A DNA stretch of 57,715 nt. Source: a virus. Positions 8,411 to 15,666 of the stretch are shown piece after piece (the stretch's first letter is position 1; each line of letters opens with the position of its first letter). The position numbers were made by a program, and so were the translations under genes. A model generated the notes under the pieces. It ran no database searches. It was given only the letters and a program-made list of their open reading frames with translations, and was not told the DNA's origin. The stretch is taken from the IMG/VR virus record IMGVR_UViG_3300049459_000135, positions 1 through 57,715 of that record; one strand, given 5' to 3'.

Positions 8411-8768
8411 TTGCGCATCGTGGCGAGATCGCTTCCAGTTGAGCCGACACGTTCGTTGCGATCGCCTTCAACACTTCGGCGACGACAATCGCATCGACCA
8501 ATTGCCCGCGCCTTAGCGCGTTTTCCATTTCGATTTGTTCCGCCTTCGCAGTTTGAAAGCGGTCACGTTGCGAAAGCGGTTGCGCGTCGCGGCGCGCGAC
8601 GACCCACGGAACCGCGTCGGACAAATTGATGTCGGTACGCGCGCCTTGTCGGCCGCCGCCAGAATGCGGCATGCCTTCGCGCGTCCAGTTCGTGACGGCC
8701 TGTACACTCACGCCACAAAGCGCGGCGAATTCGCTTGCGCTCAATGTGGGTAAACGCTTGGCCATCAC
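8037..8768 (-). CDS. Terminase small subunit, Nu1-like
   Basis: 243 residues. An N-terminal helix-turn-helix (about residues 8-33: SASEFAALCGVSVQAVTNW) precedes a region rich in charged helices (AEQIEMENALRRGQLVDA), as in Nu1-type small terminase. It recognises the packaging site. The last 125 codons overlap the large subunit gene and give an Arg/Lys-rich, low-complexity tail (RPRGRKRSKKTHRRRAG), which may be a by-product of the overlap or a real DNA-binding tail. Confidence 0.85.
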   Translation of the reverse strand: MMAKRLPTLSASEFAALCGVSVQAVTNWTREGMPHSGGGRQGARTDINLSDAVPWVVARRDAQPLSQRDRFQTAKAEQIEMENALRRGQLVDAIVVAEVLKAIATNVSAQLEAISPRCANEFAGVSDAGRIRERLREEHHAVRATLAQVIGRLAESCERVACDVAAMESAAAENAGPVGGRESNTAEGQPGAGTVSQSSDAVDYSDRPRGRKRSKKTHRRRAGSTDKQNRRRAHERAGAKTRR

Positions 8769-8929
8769 GAACCGCGCAATTCAAGTTTCAAGTTATCCCA
8801 CGCGGGAAATACAAAAATAAATCGGGGTTCGCATTACCCGCGGAGGCCTTGATGCTGGACAGGACCCACGAACACATAATCGTGCATTATTTTTTCGTGG
8901 TGAAATGCAACCATGATTATTCTCGGCGT
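8769..8929. other. Gene-free stretch before terminase; possible cos region
   Basis: 161 bp without a convincing gene. It contains GC-rich partial palindromes (CCCACGCGGG at 8799-8808 and CCCGCGG), an AT-rich patch, and an inverted repeat CCACGAA ... TTCGTGG at about 8868-8902. In lambda, cos lies directly upstream of Nu1, so this is the best place for a packaging site. No exact cos sequence can be named. Confidence 0.3.
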
Positions 8930-9679
8930 TCACTTCTTGCGTAGGGCAATGGCGAGCGCCAGGTTGACGGGGAAGCGCCGCGTAAACGTTGAATCGAAGA
9001 CACGACGCGCGAGCTCAAACACTTTGTAACGCGGCTTGTATAGCGTGCTCCCCACAATAAAGAGCGCGCTTTGTACAGCGCTGCCTAGTGGGGAATCGAT
9101 GCGGTTATAGATGCCGCGCGGCAAGCGGCCACGTCGTGCCCGATTGTAGAAGTACACGCCACCGCGCTTTGCCTTGCGTCGTGCACGTTTGCCGCGGCTT
9201 ACACGATTGGAGTTTTGCAGCGGGTCACGGTGTCCGCCCACATCGGACAAGATGGCAACGATGATGCCCTTAGCGATATTGCCGAACGCATCCAAGCGAA
9301 TGCCACGACCGGGTACGACGAACTCGTTAGCACCGAGCACACCCGCCCGTCGCAACAGAAGCTCGAACGGCTTTGCCCGTCGCTGTCCGCCGCGCACTTC
9401 TTCCTCGAGATAGCGTGAGGGCGGCGTACCGCCGGCCGCTTCATTCCGCAAGAACACTTCCGCCGTGAGTGTTTGTTTGGTTGCTTTGATGTAGCGAACG
9501 GCCTTGCGTGTGAACTCGGTCGGCCGGTCGAACACTTGAGGAATGTTGTTTTCCCACGCATCACGCACGGCGAACGCGGCGTCATTCAAGGTCTGCATGC
9601 ACGCAAAAGGAAACTGACGCTTTTCAATGTCGTTCATATCCTTCACGAAGTCGCGCGCGTCGATAGCAACCTTGAACAC
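8930..9679 (-). CDS. Minor virion or neck-like protein, 249 aa
   Basis: GTG start at 9679 directly after the upstream TAA. The protein resembles a widespread phage family with PFACMQTLNDAAFAVRDAWENN, FDRPTEFTRKAV, SRYLEEEVRGGQRRAKPFE and a basic RGKRARRKAKRG stretch. Such proteins are often unnamed, and the basic, helical first half recalls gpZ-type tail completion proteins. It is the last gene before terminase in the late operon. The role is inferred from context only. Confidence 0.7.
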   Translation of the reverse strand: MFKVAIDARDFVKDMNDIEKRQFPFACMQTLNDAAFAVRDAWENNIPQVFDRPTEFTRKAVRYIKATKQTLTAEVFLRNEAAGGTPPSRYLEEEVRGGQRRAKPFELLLRRAGVLGANEFVVPGRGIRLDAFGNIAKGIIVAILSDVGGHRDPLQNSNRVSRGKRARRKAKRGGVYFYNRARRGRLPRGIYNRIDSPLGSAVQSALFIVGSTLYKPRYKVFELARRVFDSTFTRRFPVNLALAIALRKK

Positions 9680-9934
9680 TTATGCCTCCTTTCCCGTTGC
9701 AAGCATGTAGTGACGCACGAGTGCGCGGCTTTTGCACATTGACGAACAAAAGAGCTTTCGCGTATTGCGGGTACGGAAGCGCACGTCGCAGAAGGCGCAC
9801 TTGCGCACGGGTCGGCGCGATGCGTTCGCGATAATCCTTGCGCTCGTCGGCGAGAGATACATCTCGCTTTCCTCGCGTCCGCCGATGCGCCAGGTACCGA
9901 ACGATGTATGCACCCAAAACTCGACGACTTTCAT
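9680..9934 (-). CDS. Small zinc-finger protein, 84 aa
   Basis: Carries one probable zinc site, CAFCDVRFRTRNTRKLFCSSMC (Cys pairs about 20 residues apart, around residues 46-67), like short treble-clef fingers. It overlaps the neighbour upstream by 4 bases and directly abuts the 249-aa gene. Possible HNH-like remnant or nucleic-acid binding protein; no catalytic His-Asn pair is seen. Confidence 0.6.
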   Translation of the reverse strand: MKVVEFWVHTSFGTWRIGGREESEMYLSPTSARIIANASRRPVRKCAFCDVRFRTRNTRKLFCSSMCKSRALVRHYMLATGKEA

Positions 9935-10869
9935 TCAACCGTGACTTGCGTCGGCACGCCTGGCCGTGAGCTCACGACCACGGCTGCAGCGGCGCGCGCT
10001 TCTCCACCTGGTCCCGTGCAAACCAATTGATACGTCGCATTTCTGCTGATCGGCGGCAACACTTCATCACCGCTAATTGCCTTCGTTCCTTCCCACGCGC
10101 CCGATGCACTGCATTGCGTGGTGTTCGATGAGCTCCACACAATGCGCGGCGTGACGCGCTCGACGCCATCACTCGGCGCAACTGAAAATGTGAGCGTCGG
10201 CGGCGTCGGGTTTTCAACGGTCTTTGTTGCAACCCCTGACAGGTCGCTTTCGATGCCGGCAGCGTTCCTCGCCTTCACACCGAAAAACCAGATGCCCGGC
10301 GCAAGATTCGTCACGTTGTACGTGAGCACGCCGGCGCCGACATCGGCGACCTTTTGCGTAGGTGGGCTTGAGAGCGCCGCATAAATCGAGAAGCCCGCAA
10401 GATCGACGAGCGCCGACGCATCGGTGTTCGCGGTCGGAGCCACCCAGGTCAACCGCGCGGAACCGGAGGCAAGCACGTTGCCCGTCTCGATAATCGACTT
10501 GCTCAAGAAGGCCATCGCCGACGATGTGCCGGCGGCATTAAGGCATTGCTTTAAATCGGTCGAGATCGACGCGCCTTGTGGGCATGTGCGAATCAACCGG
10601 GTCACCGCAAGGCCGCCGTATAGCTGCCATGTGCCCGTCGTCGTCGAGTCAGTCGCCACGATGAGGTCGGCGGCCGGCGGCTTGTATTGATACATACCGT
10701 TTGCACAGTTCGGCCACGGCGCCACCGAATCGCCAGGCTTCGCGGTCGAGCACGTCAACACAAGCGGCGACGTTACGGGTGTCTGCGCGGCCTCGGCCGC
10801 TCGAGCACAAGCGAACAGGCACGCAATCGCGACCATCGCCAGTAACCCGGCGACGCTGAGGTTTTTCAC
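9931..10869 (-). CDS. Exported protein with fibronectin III-like and Ig-like domains
   Basis: GTG start at 10869 chosen because GGGAG lies about 9 nt upstream; a TTG at 10893 would add eight residues. About 312 residues: signal peptide (VKNLSVAGLLAMVAIACLFACARA), a Cys-containing domain, an FnIII-like domain around residues 130-215 (ARLTWVAPTANTDASA ... YNVTNLAPGIWFFGVKARNAAG) and an Ig-like C-terminal part (PRIVWSSSNTTQCSASG ... YQLVCTGPGGEA). It would leave the cytoplasm, possibly altering the cell surface. It is the first late gene after the terminator that follows the Q-like gene. Confidence 0.75.
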   Translation of the reverse strand: MKNLSVAGLLAMVAIACLFACARAAEAAQTPVTSPLVLTCSTAKPGDSVAPWPNCANGMYQYKPPAADLIVATDSTTTGTWQLYGGLAVTRLIRTCPQGASISTDLKQCLNAAGTSSAMAFLSKSIIETGNVLASGSARLTWVAPTANTDASALVDLAGFSIYAALSSPPTQKVADVGAGVLTYNVTNLAPGIWFFGVKARNAAGIESDLSGVATKTVENPTPPTLTFSVAPSDGVERVTPRIVWSSSNTTQCSASGAWEGTKAISGDEVLPPISRNATYQLVCTGPGGEARAAAAVVVSSRPGVPTQVTVE

Positions 10870-10883
10870 GGTGGAGCGCTCCC

Positions 10884-10913
10884 AAAAATGCAAAAGCCCG
10901 CGAGAGCGCGGGC
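10884..10913 (-). terminator. Intrinsic terminator downstream of Q-like gene (tR'-like)
   Basis: Minus-strand stem GCCCGCG-CTCT-CGCGGGC (10913-10896), followed by TTTT and then TTTTT. It lies between the Q-like gene and the first late gene, the same logic as lambda tR', the terminator that Q lets polymerase pass. Confidence 0.8.
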
Positions 10914-10974
10914 GTCACAAGGCGAGGTTCGGCAAATTTAGAAAATCATGCCGCTAAAAGCCGACATTAGCAAT

Positions 10975-11745
10975 TTAAGCGGCGTCAACGGCAAGCCGGT
11001 CGCTTAGGTGAGTCAACGCGCGCGACACCCAAAACTGGACCTCGTGTTGAAGGGGGTCGTAACGGTCCACCCACACACGGCGCCAGTGATCGGTCGAAAA
11101 TCCCGTGAGCCAAGCACGGTGCACGCTGTTTAACCGAAGCCGGCCAGTTCCGCCGCACGTGATGCACGCCGCCGCTTCGGGTAGTAATTCAGTCAATTGC
11201 GCGAACTGGTTTATCGTGCGTAGCACGCGCTTTAGCTCGCGCACCTCGGCCGGATCAGTGGCGCCCTTGATGATCTTGCGCCGCTGAATGTTCCGCTCGA
11301 GGAACACGGCCCGCCACTCGAGGCGCCGGAGCCGACGTATTGCGTTAGCTAGGTCTTGACGTTCCTGCGAGTCGTCGGCCGGCGCCTTGCGCTCGGGCGG
11401 CGCATCGTAAATGCCTTTACCGCGGCAGACAAAGCAGCGCTCCCCCTGCAAAGTCTCAAACACGGCCAGCGCGGCGACACGGCGATACGTCTCGAACCCT
11501 CGCCGCGACTTCCACTCGCGCTCGATCGCCAGGCCGATGATGTGTTGATGCAAGTACCGACAGAGCTCGGCATACACCTCGCGATCGCCGGCCAGGACAG
11601 CCATTCCCGCCAGAAAATTGGCGCGCTCGAGGCCTTGCAACGCATGCGCCACATCGGCGCGCGTCAACGAACCAAAGCCCGAGCGGCCGGTATCGACGCC
11701 ACGCGATCGCGTGGTAAGCAATAGCCATGCGTTCGCGGGGTTCAT
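10975..11745 (-). CDS. Late antitermination protein, Q-like
   Basis: 256 residues. Two DnaJ-type half zinc fingers, CFVCRGKGIYD (Cys104, Cys107) and CITCGGTGRLR (Cys194, Cys197), are followed by a helix and a C-terminal WRRVWVDRYDPLQHEVQFWV region. Lambda Q shows the same order, CxxCxGTG, CxxCxGVG, then a W-containing helix. Here the two finger halves are about 85 residues apart, much farther than in lambda, with a charged helical insert (RRLRRLEWRAVFLERNIQRR). It is the last gene of the early minus operon and stands before a terminator and the late genes, as Q should. Confidence 0.8.
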   Translation of the reverse strand: MNPANAWLLLTTRSRGVDTGRSGFGSLTRADVAHALQGLERANFLAGMAVLAGDREVYAELCRYLHQHIIGLAIEREWKSRRGFETYRRVAALAVFETLQGERCFVCRGKGIYDAPPERKAPADDSQERQDLANAIRRLRRLEWRAVFLERNIQRRKIIKGATDPAEVRELKRVLRTINQFAQLTELLPEAAACITCGGTGRLRLNSVHRAWLTGFSTDHWRRVWVDRYDPLQHEVQFWVSRALTHLSDRLAVDAA

Positions 11746-12026
11746 TGCGGCACAGCCTCCAATTCGATTTGAAGAATTTGACCGGGTTGGACCTTCACAT
11801 CACCGAGTACAAGCGCACGTTGCGGCGTGCTCGATGTATCTGAACCTAACGGCGATAATTCCAGAATCGTCACGCACTCACTGCGACGCACGTACCACGA
11901 TGCGCCGCGCAGAAAATACGTGCCGGCCGCAAGCGGCTCGGGCGATGCCCGCGGGACCGTGATTCCAAGACCGAAACAAAGTGTGCCCGTAATGGCTCCC
12001 GATAGAAGCATCGTCCTCGTTCGCAT
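11742..12026 (-). CDS. Small exported protein, 94 aa
   Basis: ATG at 12026 chosen over a TTG at 12041 because an AAAGGCGGG ribosome site precedes it. An N-terminal signal or anchor segment (MLLSGAITGTLCFGLGITV) is followed by a short beta-rich domain ending QPGQILQIELEAVPQ. It overlaps the Q-like start by 4 bases. Function unknown. Confidence 0.65.
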   Translation of the reverse strand: MRTRTMLLSGAITGTLCFGLGITVPRASPEPLAAGTYFLRGASWYVRRSECVTILELSPLGSDTSSTPQRALVLGDVKVQPGQILQIELEAVPQ

Positions 12027-12037
12027 CAACCCGCCTT

Positions 12038-12541
12038 TCAACGTGTGGTGAGCTTCAATTTGAATCGTTGACCATAGTGCGCGATCAAGAGCGCTTCCGC
12101 CCGATTGTGGTCTTTCTTTCGGTCAAGACTGGCCGTCGGATACATGAGGCGCGCGCGATCTAGCGCATCATCTTTTTCTTTCTTAAGCCCAAGCGCGCGT
12201 TTCCATTGCATCGGCGTAATGAGCTCGCCGCCGATACCTGATATTTGCAACGTTGCCAACGTTGAGCCAAGCGTGAGGCCTCGCGATATCGCCGTTCTCG
12301 AGCCGCCGAATTTCCTCTCGCCGCGGCCCGGCGGCATGGCTTGCAGTCGTTCGATAAATGCGCGCGCGGTGTTTCCGCCGCGCAACCGGCGCAACGTGCA
12401 TAAGAGCTCAGGCCCATCAACCCACGCCGCCGAATGATCGCGAACGATAACAAGATCCTCGAGGCCGACGAGCTCGCCGCGCTCATCGAGCGCGGCGACT
12501 GCACCCGTCACACCTACGTCAATGCCAAGCGTGATGAGCAT
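12038..12541 (-). CDS. RuvC-like Holliday junction resolvase
   Basis: 167 residues. RNase H-fold motifs: Asp8 in GIDVG, Glu64 in FIERLQ, and DHNRAEALLIA (Asp144, Glu149) at the C-terminus, the acidic set used by RuvC to bind metal and cut four-way junctions. In lambdoid phages a resolvase (Rap, RusA or similar) sits in this ninR-like position between the replication genes and Q, helping recombination and packaging of branched DNA. Confidence 0.88.
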   Translation of the reverse strand: MLITLGIDVGVTGAVAALDERGELVGLEDLVIVRDHSAAWVDGPELLCTLRRLRGGNTARAFIERLQAMPPGRGERKFGGSRTAISRGLTLGSTLATLQISGIGGELITPMQWKRALGLKKEKDDALDRARLMYPTASLDRKKDHNRAEALLIAHYGQRFKLKLTTR

Positions 12542-12550
12542 AGTTGCGAC

Positions 12551-13177
12551 TCAAGAAGCGCGCGCGCGACTCGATCGCTTGCCGCCGCCTTTGGTTTTTG
12601 CCTTCGCCTTTTTTTGCGAGGCACGGCCGATCGCCCTTCCAAGATTGCTCGTTTCGCCGGCGTTCTGATCCGGCGGCCCGACATCTTCACCGCCTTTGCT
12701 CAACGGCAATTCCTGTTGCTCGCCGCGCGTAGTAACGAGTGAGCCGCCGGCAAATGAGAGCTTCACCGGCTTATTTTTGTAATGGCAGAGTGCCAACACC
12801 GCTTTGTCGGATTGCGGTTGAAGTTGCATTTTGAAATTGACGATCGCGATTTTGCTGGTCGTGCTCGGCACAAGATAGATGCCGGACAAACGCGAGTCGG
12901 AAAATTCAAACTCATCGCCGCCCATCTCAAGCGCGGTCGCGAGGCCTTCATACTTATCGGAACACGGAATCTTTTTAACGCGGCGCCAGGCCTCGCCAAG
13001 TTGAACGGTCTTGCCTTGCGTATCCCACACGCGACTCGCAAAGCGTGGATCGTTATAAAGGCGATTGCATAACCCGTCGTCAATCTCGCCAGCGAACGCG
13101 ACCTCCCACGCGGTCGAATCGCCTTTGCCGGGTTGAACGGATTTAATGAACATGTTTTGCGCATTTAGCTCGAGCAT
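12551..13177 (-). CDS. Hypothetical early protein with basic tail, 208 aa
   Basis: Starts with a good AAGGA ribosome site. Residues 1-140 look beta-rich (FIKSVQPGKGDSTAWEVAFAG ... SKIAIVNFKMQLQP), while the last 40 residues are Lys/Arg-rich (KKAKAKTKGGGKRSSRARAS). It lies between the loader-like gene and the resolvase, so a DNA-associated role is plausible, but no family is recognised. Confidence 0.75.
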   Translation of the reverse strand: MLELNAQNMFIKSVQPGKGDSTAWEVAFAGEIDDGLCNRLYNDPRFASRVWDTQGKTVQLGEAWRRVKKIPCSDKYEGLATALEMGGDEFEFSDSRLSGIYLVPSTTSKIAIVNFKMQLQPQSDKAVLALCHYKNKPVKLSFAGGSLVTTRGEQQELPLSKGGEDVGPPDQNAGETSNLGRAIGRASQKKAKAKTKGGGKRSSRARAS

Positions 13178-13752
13178 GTGCTGCTTTCCTTTTTTGTTTC
13201 ACGTGGAGCGTTGTTCGCAAGCGCGAACGGTCGAAACTGAGTGAGCAAACCGAGAACGTCGCGCATGAGCTTGTTATGCATGTCCGGCGTACGCTTCCCG
13301 GCTTGCGCTTCCATCGCGCAAAGTTCATCGAGTAAGGCTTGCGCCTGGCGAACGATGTCGCCGCGGATTGCTTCAGGAATCTTTGCGAGCGGCGTGCCGA
13401 ATGGCCACAGTTGAAACACGACAGCGCCGTCGCGCTCGATCATCGACGAGATTGATGTGCGCCAATAGTTGCGCACATAGTCTGTTGTGTCCGACGTTTT
13501 GCGCGTCGCCTTTATCAGATAGCGTTCAATCTCATCAAGCGAAGGCACATAGTAGGGGCGTTGCCGACCTTCTAAAATTTCACCGCGGAAGAACGCAACG
13601 GCCGTGCGATGGTCGTCAATGGAATACTTATCGAGCATGCGGCACCAATCCGCGTTTGGCTGCTTACCGTGAGTTTGCAACCATCGGGCATGCCCGAAAC
13701 TTCGCCGGCATGCTTGCCAGAATCGTACGTGCGCTTTGTTGACGGTCGTCAT
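13165..13752 (-). CDS. Replication protein P-like (helicase loader candidate)
   Basis: About 195 residues from ATG 13752 (MTTVNKAHVRFW), which has GGCGAG upstream; an earlier ATG at 13773 would overlap the O-like gene more. The stretch WCRMLDKYSIDDHRTAVAFFRGE ... YYVPSLDEIERYL matches the loader pattern of a helical domain ending in a proline-containing (P-x-L/PS-x-x-E) segment. It directly follows the initiator-like gene, as P follows O in lambda. The family assignment is moderate. Confidence 0.55.
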   Translation of the reverse strand: MTTVNKAHVRFWQACRRSFGHARWLQTHGKQPNADWCRMLDKYSIDDHRTAVAFFRGEILEGRQRPYYVPSLDEIERYLIKATRKTSDTTDYVRNYWRTSISSMIERDGAVVFQLWPFGTPLAKIPEAIRGDIVRQAQALLDELCAMEAQAGKRTPDMHNKLMRDVLGLLTQFRPFALANNAPRETKKESSTCSS

Positions 13753-13753
13753 G

Positions 13754-14713
13754 TCAATACTCGCCCGGATCATCGCCGCCGGCGCCTTCCAAAAGTTCGC
13801 GCGCCTCGCGCTCGGTATCGTCGAACGTCTTGCGTGAACCGTTCGCGGACGAGCTCGTCGGTATCGGGTCGTGCATGCGCTTGAAACGCAGCCGAACGAT
13901 TTCCTTCACGAATGCGCTTTGCTGTTCGGCCGTTCCTTTGGTCGCCAGAAATTCGGCCTCGGTCACACGGATCGCGGCCGGCACCGGATCGTGTTCGCTC
14001 TCGCGCCAGTCGAGCCATGCGAGATAAGCCACCGGGTTGCACGTCGGCACCGCGCGTTGCCATTGCTGCAAGCTTTCTGTTTCTTGCGGGCCTGGCCGTA
14101 ATTTGCCCGACACGCGCCCCCGCTTCTGAGTGTGTGTGGGTTTGGGTTCGGGTACGGGTACGGGTACGGGAACGCGCGCGCGCGCGCGCCCGCGCGGAAC
14201 CCCATTACCGGCCGCATTACTTGTGCTCGGTAATGCGTTACGTGTAACGCTCGGTAATGCATTACCGGTTTGCTTATGTTTGTGCCGCCATTTGCGAACG
14301 CGCTTGCGATTCTGCAAGCGGCGTTTTTCCCTAGAATCCACGGCGTTTTTGTCCGCGTAGTCGGGCAAACTGATATTGCCGTCGGCCGCTTGGGCAAACC
14401 AATTCGACGGCAAAGCGCGAAGGATGGTAACGGGCAAGTGCGTTTCATCCGAGAGATGATGTAACGCGATTGCAAGCGCATTTCCCTCGCGCAAATACGT
14501 GTCGGCGTAACTCCAAAGTGAGCACAGCGAACCGGCCGCCGCGTGACGTGTAACGCTGCGTAACGCCTCTAAAAGCGTTTCCGAAAACTCGATTGTCGGC
14601 GCGCTTTTCTTAAGGTATTCAAGCCATTGCTCCGCGAGCGCCAGGACGCGCGGGTCGCCGAGTAAATCCTTGTCGAAACGGATGTAACCGCTCACGGCAT
14701 GCGCTCGAGGCAC
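13754..14713 (-). CDS. Replication initiator, O-like, with internal iterons
   Basis: 319 residues from GTG 14713. The N-terminal 120 residues (GYIRFDKDLLGDPRVLALAEQW ... LWSYADTYLREGNALAIALHHLSDE) look like a phage replisome-organiser domain. A basic linker (KRRLQNRKRVRKWRHKHK) and a low-complexity segment (RARARVPVPVPVPEPKP, encoded by GGGTAC and GCGC repeats) lead to a conserved C-terminal domain (CNPVAYLAWLDWRESEHDP). The coding sequence carries several GTAAYGC iterons. It probably opens the origin inside its own gene, as lambda O does. Confidence 0.7.
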   Translation of the reverse strand: MPRAHAVSGYIRFDKDLLGDPRVLALAEQWLEYLKKSAPTIEFSETLLEALRSVTRHAAAGSLCSLWSYADTYLREGNALAIALHHLSDETHLPVTILRALPSNWFAQAADGNISLPDYADKNAVDSREKRRLQNRKRVRKWRHKHKQTGNALPSVTRNALPSTSNAAGNGVPRGRARARVPVPVPVPEPKPTHTQKRGRVSGKLRPGPQETESLQQWQRAVPTCNPVAYLAWLDWRESEHDPVPAAIRVTEAEFLATKGTAEQQSAFVKEIVRLRFKRMHDPIPTSSSANGSRKTFDDTEREARELLEGAGGDDPGEY

Positions 14714-14772
14714 GCCGCTGTAATGCGACTTTGCGGAAATTTATTCGCCGAGGTAATGCACTCGAGCGTTAC
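14214..14772. repeat. GTAAYGC iterons, candidate replication origin
   Basis: Twelve copies of GTAACGC/GTAATGC on either strand: 14214, 14230, 14235, 14244, 14254, 14259, 14461, 14550, 14560, 14720, 14753, 14766. Included are the palindrome CGGTAATGCATTACCG (14252-14267) and the inverted pair GCGTTAC-GT-GTAACGC (14235-14250). They lie in and just upstream of the initiator-like gene. Confidence 0.65.
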
Positions 14773-14827
14773 ACGTTGCCGGGCACGCCTGCTCATACAA
14801 TTGAGCTCGCCGGAACCGTGGCAATAG

Positions 14828-14860
14828 AAAACGACCTCGCCGAGCGGCAACTCGGCGAGG
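14828..14860 (-). terminator. Intrinsic terminator upstream of O-like gene (tR1-like)
   Basis: Perfect 10-bp stem CCTCGCCGAG / CTCGGCGAGG (14835-14860), loop 6 nt, followed on the minus strand by TCGTTTTCTATT. It sits between the Cro region and the initiator-like gene, where lambda has tR1, so early right transcription would need read-through or antitermination to reach replication genes. The stretch 14714-15036 holds this terminator, iterons and an operator-like site, but no convincing gene. Confidence 0.85.
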
Positions 14861-15035
14861 TCTCGACGGTCGCACGCCGGGGGGGAATAGCGGCGACACG
14901 CTTACGTGAGAGCAAAGATTGTTCCATTCCGTTTCCCTCCCGAGTCTTGCCGGACTCGATTCACCACAAGGCGCGATTGCTCATTCGCACATAAAAGACG
15001 AAGCTCCGATGCCCGTCGTTATATAACTATGAGTA

Positions 15036-15059
15036 ATCAAGGCGATGCATCACCTTGAT
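15036..15059. repeat. 24-bp near-perfect palindrome
   Basis: Sequence begins ATCAAGGCGATG and ends CATCACCTTGAT; only one pair is mismatched. It lies right after an operator-like TATAAC site (15022) on the path from cro to the initiator-like gene. It could bind a dimeric regulator or act in RNA. Confidence 0.5.
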
Positions 15060-15351
15060 CCAAAGACACGCGGCATTGCACGCAATGCACGAAACCAACA
15101 CGGCCCCACATCAAGACGTTGTTTTGTTTTAGAAGCGCGAGCGGTTCGGATTGTCCGAACCGTGTCACGAAAACCGTGCTCGCTCTCGCAACATGAGTTG
15201 CTTTCTTGCACGGCTTAAACGAAAAATGCGGATACAAAAGGGAACCTCGATAATGAACGGCGACACAGGATTTAGAACCGGCGTGGCATTGCTGCAAAAA
15301 TGCGGCCTCGCGTTGAACGTTCAGCACCGGACACTCAACGGCGAAACCCAT
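15037..15351 (-). CDS. Uncertain open frame in the cII position
   Basis: 104 residues, eight cysteines, no recognised domain or helix-turn-helix. Position, between the Cro-like gene and the replication gene, is that of lambda cII, but the protein does not resemble CII. The ribosome site is weak and the frame contains a 9-bp perfect stem (CGGTTCGGA-TTG-TCCGAACCG, 15142-15162). It may be non-coding. Confidence 0.25.
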   Translation of the reverse strand: MGFAVECPVLNVQREAAFLQQCHAGSKSCVAVHYRGSLLYPHFSFKPCKKATHVARASTVFVTRFGQSEPLALLKQNNVLMWGRVGFVHCVQCRVSLDQGDASP

Positions 15352-15387
15352 ACTGTTCAGGCCTTGCAGCGCGTTAAACGACGACGG

Positions 15388-15591
15388 TCAAGAACTGCGC
15401 GTCCAAAGGTCGGGCCTGAACAAGCTGCGCGGGATGCTCAACCGGCGTTCGATTTGAATCGCCCGCTTGTCACAGACTCGCGCGCCGTGGAGCCATTTAG
15501 AAATTTGGGCTTGCGAGACACCGAGGCAAGCGGCGAGCTTGACTTGACTCCCGGCAAGCTTGATGGCACGTCTAACGGCTCGGCGACTCAT
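15388..15591 (-). CDS. cro: Cro-like repressor
   Basis: 67 residues with a helix-turn-helix at about residues 14-35 (GSQVKLAACLGVSQAQISKW), like Cro/YdaS-type proteins. It is divergent from the repressor gene. A good promoter lies so close that the mRNA should start a few bases before the ATG, so translation may be leaderless. Role: lytic switch protein that binds the shared operators and shuts off the repressor gene (inferred from topology). Confidence 0.8.
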   Translation of the reverse strand: MSRRAVRRAIKLAGSQVKLAACLGVSQAQISKWLHGARVCDKRAIQIERRLSIPRSLFRPDLWTRSS

Positions 15592-15600
15592 GGCGTGGAA

Positions 15601-15643
15601 TTTATAACTGATAATTGTATTACGTCAATAACCGATAACGATA
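15601..15643. promoter_or_regulatory. Right operator/promoter region: two operators, cro promoter
   Basis: Two palindrome-like sites, 15603-15619 (TATAAC-TGATA-ATTGTA) and 15627-15643 (AATAAC-CGATA-ACGATA), lie 24 bp apart. On the minus strand TTGACG (15628-15623) and TATAAA (15606-15601) with 16 nt spacing form a strong promoter for cro; both boxes overlap or touch operators. Confidence 0.75.
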
Positions 15644-15666
15644 AACGAAAGGCGCAGACTCGGAAC

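Noticed and set aside
14793-14927. Minus-strand 44-residue frame with GGGAGG ribosome site
   Set aside because: It contains the whole tR1-like terminator and has no conserved look; a 34-residue frame after it is also rejected.
15151-15666. N-terminal extension of the repressor frame
   Set aside because: It runs through cro and the operators; the helix-turn-helix starts after ATG 15667.
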